A DNA stretch of 64,000 nucleotides from Microbacterium arabinogalactanolyticum (lineage in GTDB: Bacteria > Actinomycetota > Actinomycetes > Actinomycetales > Microbacteriaceae), in contig NZ_BRZC01000003.1 in NCBI RefSeq assembly GCF_030268005.1, positions 186,001-250,000 on the forward strand, in the 5' to 3' direction. The position numbers and the translations under genes were made by a program. Of this stretch, positions 1 to 9,414 are shown piece by piece. The notes under the pieces were generated by a model. It searched no databases. It saw only the letters and a list, made by a program, of their open reading frames with translations, and had not been told where the DNA came from. Within the stretch, counting starts at the first letter, position 1, and each line of letters opens with the position of its first letter.

Positions 1-188
1 TCCTTCTTTCGACTCGAGCTGTACACGAAGAGGCGCGGGCGTACGGTCGATGTTCTTTGCGGGGATCCGAAATCCCCGACCGCGCCGCCAGTACAGCGAT
101 TGTCGAAACGGCCCTGTGATCATCACCCGGGCGTTACCGAAGCCGGCTCACACGCACCCTGGCGACAGGTGAGCCGCGCGGGGGAAAC
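1..188. other. 5' leader ahead of the betaine transporter operon; no gene seen
   Basis: No convincing coding frame is seen here. A small hairpin occupies 60-78 (arms CGGGGAT / ATCCCCG around a CCGAA loop), and a perfect 7-bp inverted repeat GGCTCAC / GTGAGCC lies at 145-151 and 169-175, just before the purine-rich ribosome site GGGGGAAAC at 179-187. The first hairpin could end an upstream transcript. The second could fold in the leader mRNA of the transporter. I could not match either to a riboswitch class I know, so no regulatory function is claimed. Confidence 0.4.
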
Positions 189-1498
<1,310 letters not shown>

Positions 1499-1499
<1 letters not shown>

Positions 1500-2422
1500 T
1501 GCCCCGCATTCCCCTCGGCGACTGGGTCGAGACCGTCGTCTCCTGGATCCAGATCAACCTCGAGGGCGTCCTCGACTTCATCTCGATGGTCGTCGGTGCT
1601 CTGGTGAACGGCTTGATCGGCGCTCTGCTGTCGGTGCACTTCGTCGGCATCATCGCGATCCTCGCGCTGATCGCCTGGCTGCTGCGCTCCTGGCAGCTCG
1701 CCGTCGGCACGATCGTGTCGTTCGTGCTGATCCTCGGCCTCGGCCTGTGGGTGCCGACCATGCAGACGCTCGCCCTGGTGCTGGTCGCCGCCGTCCTGGC
1801 CGTGCTGATCGCGGTGCCGCTGGGCATCTGGTCGGCTCGCAATCCCACTGTCCGCGCCGTCCTCAAGCCGGTGCTCGACTTCATGCAGACCATGCCGGCG
1901 TTCGTGTACCTGATCCCGGCGATCGTGTTCTTCAGCATCGGCTACGTTCCCGGCCTCATCGCGACCGTGATCTTCGCGCTGCCCCCGGGAGTGCGGCTCA
2001 CCGAGCTCGGCATCCGCGGAGTCGACTCCGAGACGGTCGAGGCCGGCCACGCCTTCGGTGCGACGCCGGGGCAGATCCTGCGCGGCGTGCAGCTGCCTCT
2101 GGCGATGCCGACCATCATGGCCGGCGTCAACCAGGTGATCATGCTCGCCCTGTCGATGGCGGTCATCGCCGGTATGGCGGGCGCCGACGGGCTGGGCAAG
2201 ATCGTCGTCGAGGCGATCGCCAACGTGCAGATCGGCAAGGGCGTCGAGGCGGGCCTCGCCGTGGTGCTGATCGCCATGTTCCTCGACCGCGTCACCGCGG
2301 CACTGGGCGCGCCCGCGGGCAGCCGCTCATCGCTGCTCGGCATCATCGCGCGTCGTCGGGATCAGCGGCGCCGCGCCGCGGCATCCGCTGTGCCGGCGGA
2401 TGCCGCCCTGCAGCCCGCCTGA
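1499..2422 (+). CDS. proW: Glycine/proline betaine ABC transporter permease (ProW/OpuAB type)
   Basis: Inner-membrane permease of 307 aa. Several hydrophobic helices are visible. The permease EAA loop (EAGHAFGATPGQILRGVQLP, around residues 182-201) is the contact to the ATPase. LPPGVRLTELGIRGV just before it is typical of ProW. The ATG overlaps the ATPase stop by one base and the lipoprotein gene follows after 49 bases, so this is the middle gene of a three-gene operon. The Ala/Arg-rich C-terminal tail (about 25 residues) is not conserved in the family as far as I know. Substrate (glycine betaine, proline betaine or choline) cannot be told from this subunit. Confidence 0.92.
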
Positions 2423-2471
2423 TCCACCTGCGTCACACCTGCATTCACACATACGGAACCGGAGAAGCATC

Positions 2472-3389
2472 ATGAAGAAGAAGTTCACAGCACTCGCGGC
2501 GCTCGGCGTCGCATCCGCACTCGCCCTGACCGGGTGCGCGGGCGACGCCTCCGGCGGCACCGGCGCACCCGGCGCGGACGGCCCCTCGTCGGGCGGCGGC
2601 AAGGGCACGATCACGCTCGGCTTCCTGCCGTCGTGGACCGACGGTCTGAGCACCGCCTACCTGCTCGAGAACAAGCTCGAGGAGATGGGCTACAACGTCG
2701 AGATGAAGACGCTCACCGAGGCGGGCCCGCTTTACGCCGGCCTGGCCAAGGGCGACGTCGACATCTACCCCTCGGCATGGCCCGAGCTCACGCACAAGTC
2801 GTACATGGACAAGTACGGCGACAAGATCGAGGACCTCGGCGCCTACTACGACAACGCCAAGCTCACGATCGCGGTGCCGGATTACTCCGAGCTCACCTCG
2901 ATCGAGGACCTCAAGGGCAAGGCCGCGCAGTTCGACGGCAAGATCATCGGCATCGAGCCGGGTGCGGGGCTCACCGAGCAGACGAAGAAGATGCTGCCGG
3001 AGTACGGGCTCGACAGCGAGTACGAGCTCGTCACCTCGTCGACCGCCGCGATGCTCACCGAACTGAAGAAGGCGACCGAGGCTCAGAAGGACATCGTCGT
3101 CACGCTGTGGCGTCCGTTCTGGGCCAACGACGCGTTCCCCGTGAAGGACCTCGAGGACCCGAAGGGCGCGATGGGCGAGCCCGAGGGACTGCACTTCCTG
3201 GCCACCGAGGGCTTCACCGAGAAGTACCCCGAGGCCGCGGAACTGATCAAGGAGATCAAGCTGGACGACGCGCAGTACGGCGCCCTCGAGGGCCTGGTCA
3301 CCTCCGACGAGTACAAGGACAAGTCGGCCGAGGCCGTGAAGAAGTGGATCTCGGAGTACTCCGACAAGATCGACTGGCTGAAGAAGTAA
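2472..3389 (+). CDS. proX: Glycine betaine ABC transporter substrate-binding lipoprotein (ProX/OpuAC type)
   Basis: Extracytoplasmic binding lipoprotein of 305 aa. The start at 2472 is chosen because it opens directly on a lipoprotein signal peptide (MKKKFTALAALGVASA, lipobox LTGC, lipidated Cys at residue 21) behind the ribosome site CGGAGAAG; the reading frame stays open upstream but that part is not peptide-like. The mature part fits the OpuAC family: GFLPSWTDGLSTAYLLENKL near the N-terminus, YPSAWPELTHKSYMDKYG, and LWRPFWANDAFPVKDL, whose Trp/Tyr/Phe residues could build the aromatic cage for a quaternary ammonium group. Last gene of the operon, followed by a strong hairpin terminator. 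Confidence 0.92.
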   Translation: MKKKFTALAALGVASALALTGCAGDASGGTGAPGADGPSSGGGKGTITLGFLPSWTDGLSTAYLLENKLEEMGYNVEMKTLTEAGPLYAGLAKGDVDIYPSAWPELTHKSYMDKYGDKIEDLGAYYDNAKLTIAVPDYSELTSIEDLKGKAAQFDGKIIGIEPGAGLTEQTKKMLPEYGLDSEYELVTSSTAAMLTELKKATEAQKDIVVTLWRPFWANDAFPVKDLEDPKGAMGEPEGLHFLATEGFTEKYPEAAELIKEIKLDDAQYGALEGLVTSDEYKDKSAEAVKKWISEYSDKIDWLKK

Positions 3390-3418
3390 TTCTCCGCAGA
3401 GACGCGTCTGCCTGTCGA

Positions 3419-3450
3419 GCCCCCTCCGAGTGACACCGCTCGGAGGGGGC
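3419..3450 (+). terminator. Hairpin terminator of the betaine transporter operon
   Basis: A perfect 12-bp inverted repeat, GCCCCCTCCGAG (3419-3430) and CTCGGAGGGGGC (3439-3450), encloses an 8-base loop 30 bases after the stop codon. There is no T-tract, which is common for actinobacterial hairpin terminators. Confidence 0.75.
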
Positions 3451-3529
3451 CTCGACGCGATGCGGGCGCAGTCGCAGTGGGCTGTCAAGGCCTCTGCCGC
3501 GTCAGGCCGCCGCGGCCTAGCCTGGTCGC

Positions 3530-5026
3530 ATGGACGGGTTCGCGGCCATCGACTTCGGGTTCGCGCGCGAGGTCGTGCAGCGCGGCATCGCGGCGCTGTA
3601 CCTCGTCGCGTTCCTGTCGAGCCTGAACCAGTTCCGTGTGCTGCTGGGTGAGCGCGGGCTGCTCCCCGCCCCCGAGCTGCTGAGCTGGGCGACCTCGTCG
3701 AAGGCGAGGAAGCGGATGCTGCGCCCGACCCTGTTCACGCGGATCCGCTACACGGACCGGCGCCTGGCGGCGCTGTGCTGGACGGGCATGGCGATCTCGG
3801 CGCTGCTGGTGATCGGCATCCCGCAGTTCGGGCCGCCCTGGGTGCCGATGATCGCCTTCCTCCTGCTGTGGGGCGGGTACATGTCGGTGGTGAACATCGG
3901 TCAGACCTTCTACGGCTTCGGCTGGGAGATGCTGCTGCTCGAGGCGGGGTTCCTCGCGGCGTTCCTCGGATCCCGCGACCAGCCGCCGCCGACCGTGGTG
4001 ATCGTGCTGCTGTGGTGGCTGGTGTTCCGGCTGGAGTTCGGTGCGGGGATGATCAAGATCCGCGGTGGACGGGAGTGGCGCGACCTCACCGCGCTGACCT
4101 ATCACCATGAGACGCAGCCGATGCCGGGGCCGCTCAGCCGGCAGGCGCACCTGCTTCCCCGCTGGTTCCACAAGGGGGAGGTGCTGGGCAATCACTTCGC
4201 GCAGCTGGTGGTGCCGTTCTTCCTGTTCGCGCCGATCCTGGGACTGTTCCGGCGCTGGGCCCCTGAGCTCGTCGAAGGGCCTCAGATCGTCGGCACGATC
4301 GCGGCGGCGATCGTCATCCTCACCCAGCTGTGGCTGATCGTGACCGGCAACTTCGCCTGGTTGAACTGGGCGACGGTCGTGATCGCGTTCTCGGCGGTGT
4401 CGGTGCCGTTCGGCCGGCCCCTGTCCTGGGCCGCTGAGCCTGTCGAAGCGCCGCAGCGTCTCGAGCCGATCGATCCGTACTGGATCGTGATCACCTCGGC
4501 GGTCGGCATCCTGTACCTCGCGATCAGCTGGCCGGCGCTGCGCAACCTGTTCGCGCACCGTCAGCTGATGAACGCGAGCTTCAACCGCTGGCAGCTCGCC
4601 AACGCCTACGGCGCCTTCGGCACGGTCACGAAGCAGCGCATCGAGTTCGTCGTCGAGGGCACGACGGATGCCGATCCGGAAGCCGCCCGCTGGCGCGAGT
4701 ACGAGTTCAAGGGCAAGCCCGGCGACCTGCGCCGCATCCCGCGGCAGTTCGCCCCGTATCACCTGCGGCTGGACTGGCTGATGTGGTTCCTGCCGCTCGG
4801 GCGCTCACTGGAGGACTGGTTCGCGATGTTCCTCGTGCGGCTGCTGGAGGCGGACGCGCCGACCCTGCGGATGCTGCGGTACGACCCGTTCGCGGGCGAA
4901 CGCCCCCGCTGGGTGCGCGTGGTGGCGTACCGCTACCGGTTCACCACGCGCGCCGAGCACCGGGCATCCGGCGATGTCTGGGCGCGCGAGCGGCAGGGGC
5001 TGGTGGTGCGCCCGCTCGGCGGGTGA
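3530..5026 (+). CDS. Lipase maturation factor (LMF1-like) family membrane protein
   Basis: Integral membrane protein of 498 aa with many hydrophobic segments. It resembles the lipase-maturation-factor family, whose human member LMF1 helps fold lipases in the ER; the role of bacterial members is not established. Supporting stretches are GFGWEMLLLEAGFLAAFLG, FRLEFGAGMIKIRGG-EWRDLTALTYHHETQPMPGPLS, a conserved region after membrane segment 4-5, and LDWLMWFLPLGRS near the C-terminus. The start looks leaderless: TAGCCT lies at 3518-3523, six bases before ATG, with no ribosome site. Two copies of a palindromic repeat are embedded in frame (4258-4281 and 4428-4452), giving APELVEGPQ and AAEPVEAPQ in loops between membrane segments. 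No lipase gene adjoins it. Confidence 0.8.
   Translation: MDGFAAIDFGFAREVVQRGIAALYLVAFLSSLNQFRVLLGERGLLPAPELLSWATSSKARKRMLRPTLFTRIRYTDRRLAALCWTGMAISALLVIGIPQFGPPWVPMIAFLLLWGGYMSVVNIGQTFYGFGWEMLLLEAGFLAAFLGSRDQPPPTVVIVLLWWLVFRLEFGAGMIKIRGGREWRDLTALTYHHETQPMPGPLSRQAHLLPRWFHKGEVLGNHFAQLVVPFFLFAPILGLFRRWAPELVEGPQIVGTIAAAIVILTQLWLIVTGNFAWLNWATVVIAFSAVSVPFGRPLSWAAEPVEAPQRLEPIDPYWIVITSAVGILYLAISWPALRNLFAHRQLMNASFNRWQLANAYGAFGTVTKQRIEFVVEGTTDADPEAARWREYEFKGKPGDLRRIPRQFAPYHLRLDWLMWFLPLGRSLEDWFAMFLVRLLEADAPTLRMLRYDPFAGERPRWVRVVAYRYRFTTRAEHRASGDVWARERQGLVVRPLGG
4258..4281. repeat. Palindromic repeat copy 1 inside the LMF-like gene
   Basis: The core CTGAGCTCGTCGAAGGGCC resembles the dispersed CTTCGACAAGCTCAG palindromes found in many bacterial genomes. 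It is read in frame as APELVEGPQ. It shares CTGAGC-N2-GTCGAAG with the copy 170 bases downstream. Confidence 0.6.
4428..4452. repeat. Palindromic repeat copy 2 inside the LMF-like gene
   Basis: The core GCTGAGCCTGTCGAAGCG is read in the same frame as copy 1, giving AAEPVEAPQ. Same orientation as copy 1. Confidence 0.6.
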
Positions 5027-5047
5027 CCGCTCGTTCGCCGGCACAGG

Positions 5048-5116
5048 TGCACGACCGGGGAACGTCTGCACGATCGAATCGGGCATCCGGCCGTGCATCC
5101 GTACCCGGGTCGTGCA
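5048..5116. repeat. Nested inverted repeat between convergent genes
   Basis: The outer arms TGCACGACCGGG (from 5048) and CCCGGGTCGTGCA (5104-5116) pair over about 12 bases. The inner arms TGCACG (5067-5072) and CGTGCA (5092-5097) pair inside them. It lies between the 3' ends of the LMF-like gene and the oxidoreductase gene, so it could be a bidirectional terminator or a decayed REP-like element. Confidence 0.5.
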
Positions 5117-5136
5117 GGTGTACCCGGGGCAAACCC

Positions 5137-6078
5137 TCAGAGCAGGACGGGATGCCCGGTCGCGAGCGACGCGTACGCGGCCTCCACCAGTGCGACGGCG
5201 GCGACGCCGTCGGCGGGCGTGACGCGTGCGTCGCGACCGGTGCGGATGGCGTCGAGGAAGTCGGCGAGCTGCGCCCGGTACGGATCCACGGCGGATGCCG
5301 GTGGCAGGTACCCCTCCCGTGCGCCGGACAGCTCGTCGGTGTCCACCGACAGCTCGCCGTCCGAGCCCACCACCGACGCGCTCGAACGGAACCGGGTGTC
5401 CGGCCCGAACCAGTCCGCGCGCACATGGCTGATGGCGCCGTTCGCGTGGGTGAGTGCGACGTGCGCCGACACCGGCGGCTGCACGACTCCGTCGATCGCC
5501 GGCGGATCCTGCGTCGCGGACACCTCGACCACGGGGCCTGCCAGCCACAGCGCCTGATCCAGGTCGTGGATCATGAGGTCGCGGATGAGGCCGCCTCCGG
5601 CATCCTGCGAGTAGAACCAGGCGGATGCCGGGGCCGCGACCGTCCGGCGGAAGGTCAGCTCCAGCAGGGTGCCGGCCCCGCCGACCGCCTCGTGAACCTG
5701 CTTGTATCCGGAGAAGTAGCGCACCACGTGCGCGGGGAACACGCGAACGCCCGCCCCGTCCGCGGCATCCGAGATGGCCTGTGCGTCGGCGACGGTGACG
5801 GCCAGGGGCTTCTCGCACACCACGTGCCTGCCGCGGGCGAAGGCGGCCTTCGCGATGTCGAGGTGCGTCGCGGTGGGGCTGACGATGTCGATGATCCCGC
5901 AGGCGTCGATCAGCTCGTCGAGGGTATCGACGACGCGGAGACCGTAGCGCTCGGCGAGGGCGTCCGCCCCGGCGCGGCCCAGGATGTCGACCTCGGCGCC
6001 GAGCGCGAGCCATCCCTCGATGTGCGGCGGGGCGATGCCGCCGGCGCCGACGATGCCGATCCGCGGAGTGTCATCCAT
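5137..6078 (-). CDS. Gfo/Idh/MocA family NAD(P)-dependent oxidoreductase
   Basis: 313 aa. The N-terminal Rossmann motif GIVGAGGIAPPHIEGW is followed by the family EKP motif (CEKPLAVTVADAQAIS, residue about 94), whose Lys is catalytic or substrate-orienting in this family. RDLMIHDLDQALWLAG is the typical C-terminal-domain helix with its DxD-like His/Asp pair. Members oxidise or reduce sugars, inositols or related polyols in the cytoplasm; substrate is not predictable here. The start appears leaderless: on the minus strand TAGGCT (6086-6091) sits seven bases before ATG and there is no ribosome site. It is monocistronic, with a hairpin-bearing gene upstream on the same strand. Confidence 0.85.
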   Translation of the reverse strand: MDDTPRIGIVGAGGIAPPHIEGWLALGAEVDILGRAGADALAERYGLRVVDTLDELIDACGIIDIVSPTATHLDIAKAAFARGRHVVCEKPLAVTVADAQAISDAADGAGVRVFPAHVVRYFSGYKQVHEAVGGAGTLLELTFRRTVAAPASAWFYSQDAGGGLIRDLMIHDLDQALWLAGPVVEVSATQDPPAIDGVVQPPVSAHVALTHANGAISHVRADWFGPDTRFRSSASVVGSDGELSVDTDELSGAREGYLPPASAVDPYRAQLADFLDAIRTGRDARVTPADGVAAVALVEAAYASLATGHPVLL

Positions 6079-6144
6079 ACGGCCGAGCCTACGTCGGCGC
6101 CTGCCGGCTCGGCACCCGACCTCCTTCGCCGAAACCCCCGGATA

Positions 6145-6192
6145 TCGTCGAGACCCCCACCTGCAGACGTCCGCAGGTGGGGGTCTCGACGA
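6145..6192 (-). terminator. Long perfect hairpin after the coiled-coil protein gene
   Basis: A perfect 20-bp inverted repeat (6145-6164 and 6173-6192; stem ends TCGTCGAGACC...) closes an 8-base loop. It begins 19 bases after the stop of the 6211-7026 gene on the minus strand and precedes the leaderless oxidoreductase promoter, so terminator function is likely. Confidence 0.7.
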
Positions 6193-6210
6193 GAAGTGGT
6201 GGTGTCGGCG

Positions 6211-7026
6211 TCAGACGGAGGGGTCGTCCCGCTTCAACGGCATCCGCTCGGGTTCCGGGGCGGCGGGCGGCGCTGCGGAACTTCCGGGGGTCAGCTCGCC
6301 GGCGACCTTGGTCTCCAGCACCTGCACGGCCTCGTCGGAGAGCAGGATGAGTCCCTCGAGCTCGTCGCGCACGCGCTTGTAGGCGACCTGGCGCTCGGCC
6401 TGCGTCGCCGACTCGTCGAGGGCGACCTTCAGCATGTGCTGCGCGCGATCGAGGCGCTTGCGCTCGTCCTCGCTGAAGGTCGAATCGCGCAGGCGGCGGG
6501 CGTCGCGCTCGGCGACCTCGAAGGCCACGGCGTAGTTGCCGACGGCGTCGAGGTACTCGGTCACGCGCTGCTCGGAGACCTTCGCATCGGCGGATGCCGG
6601 ACGCAGGGCGTCGGCGGTCTTCTTGGCGCGCAGGAATGCGGCGGTGAGGGGCTGGCGGCCGTCGCTCATGGCGGGGAACGCGATGAGCTTGGCGACGTCG
6701 AGCTCGTAGTCCAGCCAGCGCGCCGTGATCTCGTCGTGCTCCTTGAACAGGCGCTCCAGGAGCTCGTCGGAGGGGACGGATGTCGCCGCCGCACTGGCCT
6801 GGGCGCCGCGCTTCGTGCGGACCGGACCGGTGAGCGCGCGGGCCTGCAGCTCCGCCGTCTTGAGCTCGCTCTTCAGCCGCAGGGTCTCCAGACGGCGCTC
6901 GTGGCGCTCGCGGGACGCGACCTGCCAACGGCGGGCGATTCCGCCGCCGACGCCCATGATCGGGAAGATCAGCCACCAGAGGTGGCCGAAACTGTTCCAG
7001 AAGCCCGTCCAGAAGGTTGGATCCAT
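6211..7026 (-). CDS. Hypothetical membrane-anchored coiled-coil protein
   Basis: 271 aa, not recognised at family level. The N-terminus (TFWTGFWNSFGHLWWLIFPIM, about residues 4-24) is one hydrophobic, Trp-rich helix likely to anchor the protein in the membrane. It is followed at once by a highly charged helical stretch rich in Arg/Glu (RRWQVASRERHERRLETLRL, about 32-51) that looks like a coiled coil. The middle and C-terminal parts are mostly helical and charged, with a Pro-rich tail. The general layout resembles small actinobacterial stress or scaffold membrane proteins, but no function is claimed. A TAGGCT element nine bases before the ATG suggests a leaderless transcript. Confidence 0.7.
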   Translation of the reverse strand: MDPTFWTGFWNSFGHLWWLIFPIMGVGGGIARRWQVASRERHERRLETLRLKSELKTAELQARALTGPVRTKRGAQASAAATSVPSDELLERLFKEHDEITARWLDYELDVAKLIAFPAMSDGRQPLTAAFLRAKKTADALRPASADAKVSEQRVTEYLDAVGNYAVAFEVAERDARRLRDSTFSEDERKRLDRAQHMLKVALDESATQAERQVAYKRVRDELEGLILLSDEAVQVLETKVAGELTPGSSAAPPAAPEPERMPLKRDDPSV

Positions 7027-7059
7027 GATGTGCTCAGCCTAATTCGCCGCGCCCTCATC

Positions 7060-7132
7060 GGAGGAGAACTCCGTGATCGGAGGAGCTTCAGCAGGGAGCA
7101 CTCCTCCCGAACGAGAGTTCTCCTCCCGAACG
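7060..7132 (+). repeat. Structured intergenic repeat, copy A (pair of 59771-59843)
   Basis: The outer arms GGAGGAGAACTC (7060-7071) and GAGTTCTCCTCC (7115-7126) are a perfect 12-bp inverted repeat. The inner arms GGAGGAG (7079-7085) and CTCCTCC (7101-7107) nest inside, and the copy ends CTCCTCCCGAAC. A sequence of the same length and order occurs at 59771-59843. It lies in the divergent gap upstream of the MMPL gene. Confidence 0.6.
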
Positions 7133-7230
7133 GACGACCTGGACATGCCGACCTCTCATCCTTTTGATGGAGACCGGGTTCACTCCCGTTCGCGATGTGC
7201 GCGGACGGCGCCGCTGGTGGAGTGGATGTC

Positions 7231-9414
7231 ATGGCAGAACTCCGCTCTCGGCATCCGCTCTCCGACCGACTCACCTCGCGCCGCGGCGCATGGGTGTCGC
7301 TGGGACTCGTCCTGCTGGTGATGGTCCTGCTGTTCGGGGCGTTCGGCTCCGCGAAGGCGCCCGCGGGCAATGCGCAGGCGCCGGCGGCATCCGAGTCCGC
7401 CCGCGTGAGCGAGCTGCTCGCGAAGTTCCCCGACGCCGACCGGCAGTCGGTGCTCGTCGTCGCCTCCCGCGACGACGGCGCGAAGCTCACCGACGCCCAG
7501 GCCGGCGAGCTGAAGGATCTGCTGCCCGTCCTCGACGAGAGGGCGGATGCCGCGTCCACGGGCCCCCTGATCAGTGACGACGGCGAGGCCGCGGTGCTGA
7601 TCACCCCGATCAAGGTGGGCGAGACCAACGCCGACACGGCCGAGGTCGTGAAGGCCCTGCGCGCGGACATCGCGGACCACGCCCCGGACGGCGTCACGCT
7701 GCAGGTGACGGGCGGTCCCGCGTTCGGCGCCGACGTCGCCTCGTCGTTCGAGGGTGCCGACTTCACGCTGCTGCTGGTGACGATCCTGATCGTCGCGCTG
7801 CTGCTGATCGTCACCTACCGCTCCCCGGTGCTGTGGCTGATCCCGCTGGTGGTGGTCGCGCTCGCCGACGGCCTGGCCGGGCGTCTCACCGCTGCGGCCG
7901 GCACGCTGTGGAACCTGCAGTTCGACGCGGGCATCCTCAGCGTGCTGGTCTTCGGCGCCGGCACGAACTACGCCCTGCTGCTGATCTCCCGCTACCGCGA
8001 GGAGCTGCAGAAGACGGAGGACCACCGTGCCGCGCTCAGCATCGCCTGGCGCAGCACGGCGCCGGCGATCGTCGCCTCGAACGTCACCGTGGTGCTGGCG
8101 CTCCTCACGCTCGTGCTGGCCGTGATCCCCGGCACGCACGGCCTGGGCGTCTCCTCGGCGATCGGCCTGCTGATCGCGCTGCTCTCCGTGCTGTTCCTGC
8201 TGCCGCCGCTGCTGGCGGTGTGCGGTCGGAAGGCGTTCTGGCCGTTCATCCCCCGTCCGGGTGAGGCGCCGCGGCAGGGCCGCGTCTGGCGGCGGGTGGC
8301 CTCCGGTGTGGTGCGTCGTCCGCTCGTGAGCCTGCTGGCCGGTGCGGCTCTGCTCGCGGTGATGGCGACAGGGCTGCTGGGCACGTCGGTCGGGCTCGAC
8401 CAGCTGGAGAAGTTCCGCGTGCAGTCCGAGTCGGCCGCGGGCCTCGAGGTGCTCTCGGCGCACTTCCCGCCAGGAGAGGCGCAGCCGATCCTCATCGTCG
8501 CCGGCAGTGGGGCATCCGACGCCGTGCTCGATGCGGTCGCCGATGTCGACGGCGTGGTCCGCGCGAACCCCGTCGGTGAGACCGACGACGGCCAGCTCAC
8601 CGAGATCATGGTGACCAGCGAGTACGCGCCGAGCACGCCACGGAGCCTGGATCAGATCTCCGCGCTGCGCGACGCCGTGCATGCCGTCCCGGAGGCGGAT
8701 GCCGTGGTGGGCGGCGCGGTCGCCACCGACCTGGACGCCCGCGCGGGGAACCAGCGCGACCTGCTGCTCGTCGCCCCGCTCGTGCTGGGCGTGAGCCTGC
8801 TGGTGCTGATCGTGCTGCTGCGCTCGCTCGTCGCCCCGGTACTGCTGCTGATCGTGAACCTCGCGAGCGCGCTCGCCGCGATCGGCGCCGGGGCATGGCT
8901 GAGCCGGATGCTGTTCGGCCAGCACGCCCTCGACCTGCAGGTGCCGCTGCTGTCGTTCCTGTTCCTGGTGGCGCTCGGCATCGACTACACGATCTTCCTC
9001 GTGCATCGCGCCCGCAGCGAGGCGGCCGTCCGCGGCACGCGGGCGGGGATGGTCGAGGCGATCGCGCACACCGGCGGCGTGATCACCAGCGCGGGCATCG
9101 TGCTCGCGGCCGTGTTCGCGGCGCTCGGGGTGCTGCCGCTGGTCACCCTCGGGCAGCTGGGCCTGATCGTCGGAGTCGGCGTGGTCGTCGACACCCTCGT
9201 GGTGCGCACGGTGATCGTGCCTGCGATCTTCGCGCTGGTGGGCGAACGGATCTGGTGGCCGGGGCGGGCGTCGAAGGCTCCCGGCGCGCAGGGCACGCCC
9301 ACGCAGGCGGCATCCGACGCGGGCGCACTCGCCACGCAGGAACCCGGTGATCTGCTCGACCCGCAGGGAGAATCGACACATGAACGTCGTGAAAGCGCCG
9401 CTGGCGCGCGCTGA
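7231..9414 (+). CDS. MMPL/RND family transporter
   Basis: 727 aa, membrane exporter of the MmpL/RND type. The protein has the usual twofold design: an N-terminal helix (residues about 18-34), an extracytoplasmic domain, five or six membrane helices, then a second copy of the same plan. Supporting stretches are VFGAGTNYALLLISRYREEL in the first half and FLVALGIDYTIFLVHRARSE in the second, the family motif in which the Asp takes part in proton relay. In the first half that position carries Thr-Asn (AGTNYALL) rather than Asp. ATG 7231 is preferred over 7195 because GGTGGAG lies eight bases upstream. Its 3' end overlaps the sensor kinase gene by 35 bases. Cargo (drug or lipid) is unknown. Confidence 0.88.
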   Translation: MAELRSRHPLSDRLTSRRGAWVSLGLVLLVMVLLFGAFGSAKAPAGNAQAPAASESARVSELLAKFPDADRQSVLVVASRDDGAKLTDAQAGELKDLLPVLDERADAASTGPLISDDGEAAVLITPIKVGETNADTAEVVKALRADIADHAPDGVTLQVTGGPAFGADVASSFEGADFTLLLVTILIVALLLIVTYRSPVLWLIPLVVVALADGLAGRLTAAAGTLWNLQFDAGILSVLVFGAGTNYALLLISRYREELQKTEDHRAALSIAWRSTAPAIVASNVTVVLALLTLVLAVIPGTHGLGVSSAIGLLIALLSVLFLLPPLLAVCGRKAFWPFIPRPGEAPRQGRVWRRVASGVVRRPLVSLLAGAALLAVMATGLLGTSVGLDQLEKFRVQSESAAGLEVLSAHFPPGEAQPILIVAGSGASDAVLDAVADVDGVVRANPVGETDDGQLTEIMVTSEYAPSTPRSLDQISALRDAVHAVPEADAVVGGAVATDLDARAGNQRDLLLVAPLVLGVSLLVLIVLLRSLVAPVLLLIVNLASALAAIGAGAWLSRMLFGQHALDLQVPLLSFLFLVALGIDYTIFLVHRARSEAAVRGTRAGMVEAIAHTGGVITSAGIVLAAVFAALGVLPLVTLGQLGLIVGVGVVVDTLVVRTVIVPAIFALVGERIWWPGRASKAPGAQGTPTQAASDAGALATQEPGDLLDPQGESTHERRESAAGAR

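Noticed and set aside
145..175. Possible riboswitch before the betaine transporter
   Set aside because: A short inverted repeat exists, but I found none of the conserved bases of glycine, c-di-AMP or guanidine riboswitches. Left as an unassigned leader.
4783..7167. 794-aa plus-strand frame across the 3' part of the LMF gene and beyond
   Set aside because: It is antisense to the oxidoreductase and coiled-coil genes, which have clear motifs, promoters and a terminator.
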